Shown here: positions 57,210 to 64,000 of the stretch, one piece after another
Layout: every line of letters starts with the position of its first letter
How positions within the stretch are numbered: position 1 is the stretch's first letter
From: Melitaea cinxia
Lineage: Eukaryota; Arthropoda; Insecta; Lepidoptera; Nymphalidae
Assembly (NCBI RefSeq): GCF_905220565.1
Contig: NC_059405.1
Span: 1,612,001 to 1,676,000, forward strand
Length of the DNA stretch: 64,000 nt
Direction: 5' to 3'
The notes under the pieces: model-generated
What the model was told of the DNA's origin: nothing
Seen by the model: only the letters and a program-made list of their open reading frames with translations
Database searches by the model: none
Translations under genes and position numbers: made by a program

Positions 57210-57655
57210 CTATGAGTTTTTCGATTAAATTAAAAATTATTAAAATCGGTACACCCAGTAAAAAGTTATTGCGGATTTTCGAGAGTTTCCCTCAATTTCT
57301 CTGGGATTCCATCATCAGATCCTGGTTTTCTTATCATGGTACCAAATTAGGGATATCCCCTTTTCAACAAAAAAGGAATTATCAAAATCGGTACATCCAG
57401 TAGAAAGTTATGCGGTATAATACAACGTAGGTCGACGAAAAAAGCGTCAAGTAAAAACGCATTAGTAGATATAACTCAAAAAGTAGTTGTTAGATCTCAA
57501 ATAAATTTAAATGGGACCAAATGACATACACCACCTTTCGATCAAAAGAAAATTTGTCGAAATCGCTCCACCCAGTCAAAAGTTCTGAAGTAACATACAT
57601 TAAAAAAAAATACAATCGAATTGAGAACCTCCTCCTTTTTTGGAAATCGGTTAAC
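57210..57655 (-). mobile_element. MITE-like element H, reverse copy
   Basis: Shows 'attcgattaaattaaaaatt'-like start, 'cccagtaaaaagttattgcg', 'gtaggtcgacgaaaaaagcg' and 'gagaacctcctccttttttg' 'gaaatcggttaac'. It is an inverted partner of 55925..56535. Confidence 0.75.
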
Positions 57656-58097
57656 AAATCAATATTATTATTGTGCAGCTTGTAACAATACCTATTTCTA
57701 AATTGCCAGTAGTTACTATTGATTGTCCTTGAAACTCTAAATTAAAATATTAATTCAAATTAATAAAATTAATAAAATCGTATCAATTATCGTATCACAA
57801 GATCTATTCAATTATTTCAATAAATCCCGTTAAGTTCTATTATATGAATATTAAATGTATATTTATTTTTACATTTCATTGTAAACAAAAAAAACAGCTT
57901 TGATTAAAATTCATAAGAATTATTAAATTTTGTATTCATATCAATAGATTAGTATGAAAACGGGATGACAATGTAGAAGTATTCGCAGCAATAAAATGAT
58001 AATGATAATTGCAGCTCTGATTCGTTTCTATCGATGCCCTGTATTTACCAATAAAAAGTTAATTTATCAGTACGTATTTTTAGTATATATATTAGAG

Positions 58098-58325
58098 TTT
58101 ATGAATCAATTTTGATATTTTTTTTTTGTTGGAAAGGGGATATCCCAGGTGTGGTACCATGGTAAGGAAACTAGGATCTAATGATGGAATCTCAGAGAAA
58201 TTGTGGGAAACCCTCGAAAATCGTAGGGACGACTAGTGCGTTTATTAATTTTGTTCGTCTACTTACGCTGTATTACTTGTCGATCTAATTGAAGTCGTTT
58301 TTTTTCGTTTGCGAGCAAACACAAT
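58098..58325 (+). mobile_element. MITE-like element H, internally deleted
   Basis: 'gttggaaaggggatatccca', 'aggatctaatgatggaatct', then the 3' end 'ctaattgaagtcgttttttt' 'tcgtttgcgagcaaac'. Confidence 0.65.
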
Positions 58326-58919
58326 TAGTAGAGATAGAACTATGACTTTTTCCATACGAAATATAGACCAGGTCGTCAAATAAGTAGTTGAATAGTATAA
58401 AATTATTCCTTTTCAACTTCTCGGAATATTTCCACAATCCGGTTCACAATGACTCTGAAAAGTATAGCGGGAAAGAAGGCCGCTCGTGCGAAGCGAGAAC
58501 GAACACAAATTACGTATTCAACACATTAACTTTGAAAGTTTCCTTGAAACGCAATTCTAAATGAATTTAAATTTAAAAAAAAAAGATTTAAATAAAAAAA
58601 AATATATTTGAAATAAACAGGTGCATTAGGAAGTCCGCAAACTACAGACTTTTATCAGCCGACAAAGTTGCTCACTGTTTTAATGTTTTAATTTTATAAG
58701 TTTGATATGATCAGAGGTTTCCTATAATGTCAATCGTATTTAGAATGGACTTTTCATTCTTTGGTAGGTTATGAAACCTTTCAAATCAATGATAAATAGA
58801 TCTTTGGAGGATCTTTAATGGCTTTAATATTAACGCACATATTAATAGTAAATTAAAGGAAAGTAAATGAGTTATTTAAAAATCATACATTTATTGCTAA
58901 TTAATTAAGGCTCCTTCTT

Positions 58920-59340
58920 ACAAGTGATAATATATATGACCCGATAGGTATCTACAACGAAGGCGGCGACCGAGCTTAGTTGCAGTACCCCACGGCAGAA
59001 CCGAGCTAGTGCGCAACGGCCCCCCTTGTTCGTTCAGTCAGAACGCTAAACTTGGTGGCTGACACACTAGACCTTTTTTCTTGTTCGTGGAGTGAATTCG
59101 CAAAAGTTACTTTGTATATAATATGTTATGAGAAATGAATTTAATGTTTTTATATTTATTAATGTTACATTGTTTTGTTTTTAGTGTTATGCTCAAGTCA
59201 GCTAATTCTTTTTTAATTGTAGTTTATTTTTTTTTCCTTTTGCTTTTTGTCTCCTTTACTATGTCTAATGAATTGGGTTATGCCTGTAATATTAGATGTA
59301 AGAAATAAAATAAAATAAATAAATAAATAAATAAATAATC
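58920..59340. other. Unclassified block with (AAAT)n end
   Basis: The GC-richer part 58960..59080 ('gcggcgaccgagcttagttg' and 'cgcaacggccccccttgttc') is followed by AT-rich DNA and an (AAAT)n run at about 59305..59335. It may be a LINE or LTR remnant; no coding motif seen. Confidence 0.3.
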
Positions 59341-59377
59341 AATATCTATATGCAATAAAGGCTATCACATTCTAGTA

Positions 59378-59578
59378 TATAAAATTCTCGTGTCGCGGTG
59401 TTTGTTACCAAACTCTTCCGAAACGGCTGGACCGATTTTGATGAAATTTTGCGTACGCATCGGGTAGGTCTGTAAATCAGCCACCTTCTGTTTTTCATAC
59501 CCCTAAGTTATAAGGGGGAGGGATTAAGGGGGTTAATAATATATAACAAAACAACGTAAGCCGAGTCAGCTAGCATAA
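59378..59578 (-). mobile_element. Dispersed repeat F, full length, reverse
   Basis: From 'tatataaaattctcgtgtcg' through 'cgaaacggctggaccgattt' to 'aaacaacgtaagccgagtca' 'gctag'. Confidence 0.7.
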
Positions 59579-60004
59579 TTATTATAATTACAGTTTTTAC
59601 TAACAATAGACGTGGATAGTGTTGTCGACAATCGATATTCTATCCATAGATTTATTACAAACTGAAATTTAAAAAACTATTAAATAGAGAATAAAAAAAT
59701 CATTAAAGGTATTGCACGTGTAACAGTATTTCGTGTATCGTGAAAACGTTTCAAAAATAATTTTATAATGAGATATATCCCGCCACCCGTTAGCGACGAT
59801 CGATGACAACTACTGTGTCACGTTTTACTCGTGATGTACAAAAGTATTAAAATAGTTAAATTCGTTTTATATTTGTGTAAGTATCTACGAAATTGATGAC
59901 ATATTTTTTCTTTAATAAACTTTATTAATTCGTTAGAATTTTTGTATGTTATTTGAGACATTGAAAAATGCTTAGTTTATTTTAGTTTACACTTTAGAAT
60001 TACA

Positions 60005-60417
60005 AAATAATTGTGTTTGCAGACAAACGAAAAAAAAACTGACTTCAATTACATCAACAAGTAATACAACGTAGATTGACGAAAAAATAGTCAAGTGATT
60101 ACGCGTTATCAAAGATTACTCAAAAAGTAGTTATCAGATCTCGATAAAATTTAAAAGTGACCACATGATAAATATCAGCTATTGATTAAATTAAAAATTA
60201 TCAAAATCGGTACACCCAGTAAAAAGTTATTGCGAATTTTCGAGAGTTTCCCTCGATTTCTCTGGGATTCCATCATCAGATCCTGGGTTCCTTATCATGA
60301 TACCAAACTAGAGGTATCCCCTTTCCAACAAAAAAAGAATTACAACCAGAATTACAACATACATAAAAAAAATACAGTCGAATTGAGAACCTCCTCCTTT
60401 TTTGGAAGTCGGTTAAT
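60005..60417 (-). mobile_element. MITE-like element H, reverse, internally deleted
   Basis: Begins 'aattgtgtttgcagacaaac' 'gaaaaaaaaactgacttcaa' and ends 'ccttttttggaagtcggtta' 'att'. Contains 'gggattccatcatcagatcc'. Confidence 0.75.
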
Positions 60418-61131
60418 TAAATTTGGAATAAGTTTAAGTATCATTAATTATTGTTACTTTTTATGTTTATTTTTCTATCTTGTTTTAAATTCTTACAGCT
60501 CCAAGAAGCTGGCTGAAAAGAGACAAGCTCCCTAAAAACTAGACATATCATGCCATTAAATAGTTTTTGTATGCCAATAAAAATAATTCCACCTCACATA
60601 TAGCTTTGAAACCTGAATTAATAAAATTAGAACCTTGCAATACCAATATAACAAATAACTTGACGGATGTCGGCAATTTTTTTTTATGAATATTGGTACT
60701 TCTATGAAACTTACGTTCAAATAATGTACTCCGTATAAACCATTTAAAATTCGTATAAAAGGTCGTATACAAAGAGCTTAGGTTAACCATCCGTCGCGAC
60801 CGGCATCCCTTGTGCCCTGGGACGCTCAGAATCTTTAGTGGTATTAGATATTCAGTACATAAAAAGGTACCCCGGCTATGTGTTACTATAGAAAGCTTTA
60901 ACTGTGCTTATTGTTGACAGTACTTGTTGAAATTTATTATAAAATATATATCTGACCACACTTTTGAAGTAAAAAAGTAAAGACAAATCGTTTGAGGTGT
61001 CCATTCGCATTGCATACTGCTTTGCAGTGAAAATTATATGCACGAGTAAGCAAAGAAAAGGTATTCGGTATGATCCAAGATTCTTACTATTTATATCAAA
61101 ACAATCGACCTTCTTGTGAATACATAATATT

Positions 61132-61447
61132 CATCATCATCATCATCATCATTCCAGCCTATTTCAGTCCACTGCTGGACACAGGCCACCACAAGTTCAC
61201 GCCAAAAATGCGTGAACTCATGTGCGGCGGGTTGGTGACCGCAGGGCCGGATTTGTCGCACCTAAGACGCTGCTGCCCATCTTCGGCCTGTGTGTTTCAA
61301 AGCCAGCGGTTAGATGGTTATCCCGCCATCGGTCGGCTTCTTAAGTTCCAAGGTGGTGGTGGAACCTTGTTATCCCTTAGTCGCCTCTTACGACACCCAC
61401 GGGAAGAGAGGGGGTGGCTATATTCTTTGGTGCCGTAGCCACACAAT
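61132..61447 (-). mobile_element. SINE-like repeat, family D, full length with CATCAT tail
   Basis: (CATCAT)n at 61132..61150, then 'ccagcctatttcagtccact', 'gcgggttggtgaccgcaggg', 'gtcgcctcttacgacaccca' and 'gtgccgtagccacacaatat'. Confidence 0.85.
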
Positions 61448-61691
61448 ATATTATAGCACAATTGTTACCCTGTTATACCGATACTTTATGAAAAACATCC
61501 CGCAGGGAGACTCAATCTCCGAGATCATAAATGACGATGAAGACTTGTGGATTTAGTAAGAGTAGCTTTCATCTAGGATACATGACTGAATTAGAAATGG
61601 TTGAAGAATTTTATGAAGACTTTTAAAAGAATGACAATTATGTTTCACCCGGCCTTTCTTAGTAGAATCTATCAGTGATAGCTCCACATCT

Positions 61692-61885
61692 ATACCAATA
61701 TTATAAAGAAGAAAGATTTGATTGTTTGTAGGCGCTGAAATTACTGAACAGATTTGAAAAATTCTTTCACTGTTGGGAGGCTACACTATCCCCGGTTGAT
61801 ATAGGCTATATTACATTATATATATATAATTTTTAATTTTGAAATTGAACCCTCGCGAAGCCGGGGCGGGCTGATAGTCACTTAT
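61692..61885 (+). mobile_element. Helitron-like non-autonomous element (tentative)
   Basis: Same block as 4190..4345: 'tctataccaatattataaag', 'gattgtttgtaggcgctgaa', 'ggaggctacactatccccgg' and then 'ctcgcgaagccggggcgggc'. Confidence 0.4.
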
Positions 61886-62129
61886 TATTAAAAAAATAAT
61901 TAAAAGTATGAAATATTTTGTGAAGGGACAAATTAAATGAAAGGGCGACTTAAAATAATGATTTTTGGATTTTGGTGGCCGTTATGAAATAATATAGGAA
62001 CGATATGAAGCCCGGGGCATGGAAACATATGGGGAGTGAAATATTAAGAAACAGTAACGGTCAACAGTAACGCTAAGACCTGCCCAGATAGTGATGTTCT
62101 ACTGCGCAAAGAGATGAATGTTTTTTTTT

Positions 62130-62270
62130 TATGTCACTAGGTCGGCAAACAAGCGTACGGCTCACCTGATGGTAAGCGATTACCGTAGCTTATAGACGCC
62201 TGCAACACCAGAAGCATCGCAAGCGCGTTGCCGACCCAATCCCCAATCCCCACCAGGAGCAGGAGGAGGA
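62130..62270 (-). mobile_element. SINE family E, 5'-truncated
   Basis: On +: 'tatgtcactaggtcggcaaa' 'caagcgtacggctcacctga' ... 'cagaagcatcgcaagcgcgt' 'tgccgacccaatccc', the reversed 3' half of the family, with poly(T) at the left as its tail. Confidence 0.8.
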
Positions 62271-62539
62271 ATGTATTTTAAACTATCACGGAAGTTACGG
62301 AGTAAACTCCAGTCGCATGTTGGAACTAATTTTTCATTCTTGTAGTGGAGTATTTGTGTTGTTAAAATAAACGTCACAATTTAAATACTCAAAATGACAC
62401 GCGATTGTTTCATTAAAAATTAATAAAAATGCAAATATATGAAAATGATGTCGTGTTCGTACGCGTGATACGTCACACTAATTTCTTTTGCGTGTGTACT
62501 TAAGGTCAAGTTTTTGATAATATTATTCATTTGTAACAT

Positions 62540-62835
62540 CCCGCTGGACTCTTTCTCTATGTAGGAGAAGGGTTGGAGCTTTATCCACCACACTGCTCCA
62601 CTGCAGGTTGACGGATTTATTCCCTACCGTGGGTAACGATCGCTATCAAGTGTCTATGATATAACCGGGACCTATAGCTTAACGTGCTCTTTGAGGCACG
62701 GTGGGGAGACCCACAACGACAGACATGCGAACCGGAAAGAAATATTTGTACAAATACAAATATCGGAATCAGGAATCGAACCCGCAAACTGTGGGTTTTG
62801 TAGGCGATTACTCGCACCACTACACCAGAGGGGTC
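62540..62835 (-). mobile_element. SINE family C, near full length
   Basis: Shows 'ggagctttatccaccacact' 'gctccactgcagg', 'gcttaacgtgctctttgagg', 'cacggtggggagacccacaa', and the head with reversed B box ggaatcgaacccgc and 'accactacaccagagggg'. Confidence 0.8.
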
Positions 62836-63119
62836 GTTCGTGAGTGGAATTTGTGAGTGGTAAACTTGTAATACTTACTTGTGCACTGTGTGTTAAAGGT
62901 TAAAGATTTCAACCTTATACCATTCCACAAACGTACATACATACCTACATACATTGCGAGTTAATTCACTAACTCTTTTTAAGTATAAAACCATTTCAAT
63001 AACCAAAATGAAATTGCGATTAACTCTTTGAAGTGACATACTGATACGTGATACGTGACATCAAACATATCTTAAAACACCCGCCCGTAATTCACCTTTT
63101 ATACAAAAAAAAAAAACTA

Positions 63120-63230
63120 AATTGAAATCGCTTCATCCGTTCGCGAGCTACGGAGCCACAGACAGACAGACAGACAAACAGACTCGTCAAACTTATAACA
63201 CCCCTCTTTTTGCGTCGGGGGCTAAAAATG
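63120..63230 (+). mobile_element. Dispersed repeat tail ('cgtcaaacttataacacccc')
   Basis: 'aaatcgcttcatccgttcgc' 'gagctacggagccacagaca' followed by (GACA)n and 'cgtcaaacttataacacccc' 'tctttttgcgtcggggg'. This wording is common in lepidopteran repeats (recalled knowledge); single copy in the window. Confidence 0.45.
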
Positions 63231-63719
63231 TTATCAAAATCGTCTATTTTAATGCATGTTTTTTATTTTTATTTTTCGGAGCTCCATATTTCGACATTAG
63301 CAACCAATGTCTTGTTCACAAGACTGAAGTTTGCGGGTAGATCTTGACGGCTTTAGCCATAACGTACTACCTCATTTCTCGTACGTAAATAAATAACATG
63401 GTAAATATCCCGTTTTTGAATAATTATAGAAAAGAATTGAATATATTATAGAATATGAAGAAATGGAAAATAGTAAATAACAACGAAATTAAAACAATTT
63501 GTTGAGCCTTCAATACAATTTGTTACTTGGTTCACGATCACATCGATTGTCTTGAATTCTCCGGCGTTTGTAAATTATGCAAGCTACTGAAATATTTACT
63601 ATTATGGTGTATAAGTTGGCTTTAGTTTATTATTTACTGAAAATTCAAATTTATATTGCTTCTAAATAGTACTTTTACTACATATACATTATAAATGACA
63701 TAATATCGATCACTTTTAC

Positions 63720-63925
63720 CTTGTAACATCTCACTGCTGGGCATGGGCCTCTTTCTCCATCTATACATACGGATATAATCCCTATGGTGAGCAACAATAA
63801 TATCATCCTAATAACATAACATCCACCTACCGGCATTCAAGCAGCGTGTCGATCAAGCTCCAATCTTTCTCCTATATGGAGAAAGAGGCCAGCTGTGGGA
63901 TGTTACGCGTTGAATGCGATGAGAC
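63720..63925. mobile_element. SINE family C fragments, facing each other
   Basis: At 63722 'tgtaacatctcactgctggg' 'catgggcctctttctcc' is a reversed tail; at 63840..63915 'agcagcgtgtcgatcaagct' ... 'ggagaaagaggcc' 'agctgtgggatgtt' is a forward tail. The pair forms an imperfect inverted repeat of about 45 bp arms. Confidence 0.6.
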
Positions 63926-64000
63926 AATATGTGATAATAGTTGCGAAAACGACGAATTTCTGATACAAAAAATCTAAGTTTATAAAGTTTCTTAGTTGAA

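Overview
The window looks like nuclear DNA of a lepidopteran insect (moth or butterfly). It is AT-rich, its genes are split by introns with GT/AG borders, and most of it is dispersed repeats of lepidopteran type: tRNA-headed SINEs ending in the 'cctatgcccagcagtggga' type tail, RTE-like LINEs, and short elements with the 'ctagctgaccccgc' and 'aaccgacttc...aggaggagg' signatures. There are no bacterial operons, no CRISPR array and no plasmid or phage genes.

Two host genes can be supported, both on the minus strand. The first, 1..7873, is the orthologue of PLRG1 (Drosophila Tango4, yeast Prp46), a WD40 subunit of the Prp19/CDC5L spliceosome complex. Eight exons can be joined in phase from the start codon at 7873 to the window edge at 1, where the last visible exon is cut; about 421 residues are present. 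The second, 13124..15258, is the 3' end of a gene for a single-pass membrane protein that I do not recognise. Its last three exons join in phase and encode a proline-rich ectodomain stub, one transmembrane helix and a tail of about 158 residues that ends at a stop. Its upstream exons were not found.

Between the two genes lies a nearly complete RTE-clade LINE (about 8437..11945) with an uninterrupted 1083-codon endonuclease/reverse-transcriptase ORF. It sits inside an older SINE that it split in two. From 15.3 kb to 64 kb I see no convincing host exon. This stretch holds decayed LINEs (29.2, 33.9-34.9, 45.0-46.2 and 54.9-55.8 kb), many SINEs, MITE-like elements, an array of about 850 bp of an 8-bp unit at 30 kb, and a 130-bp tandem repeat at 52.5 kb.

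The most informative observations are structural: a LINE nested in another LINE with a clear 8-bp target duplication, a SINE split by the RTE element, a mosaic of two SINE families, a GC-rich PLRG1 exon beside a G-rich minisatellite, a compact G-quadruplex motif in PLRG1 intron 1, and the octamer array with a 24-bp higher-order period. I found no convincing new multi-gene system. The long ORFs at 29.9-30.9 kb are artefacts of the octamer repeat. Exon borders were placed by reading splice sites and reading phase directly; repeat borders are approximate.
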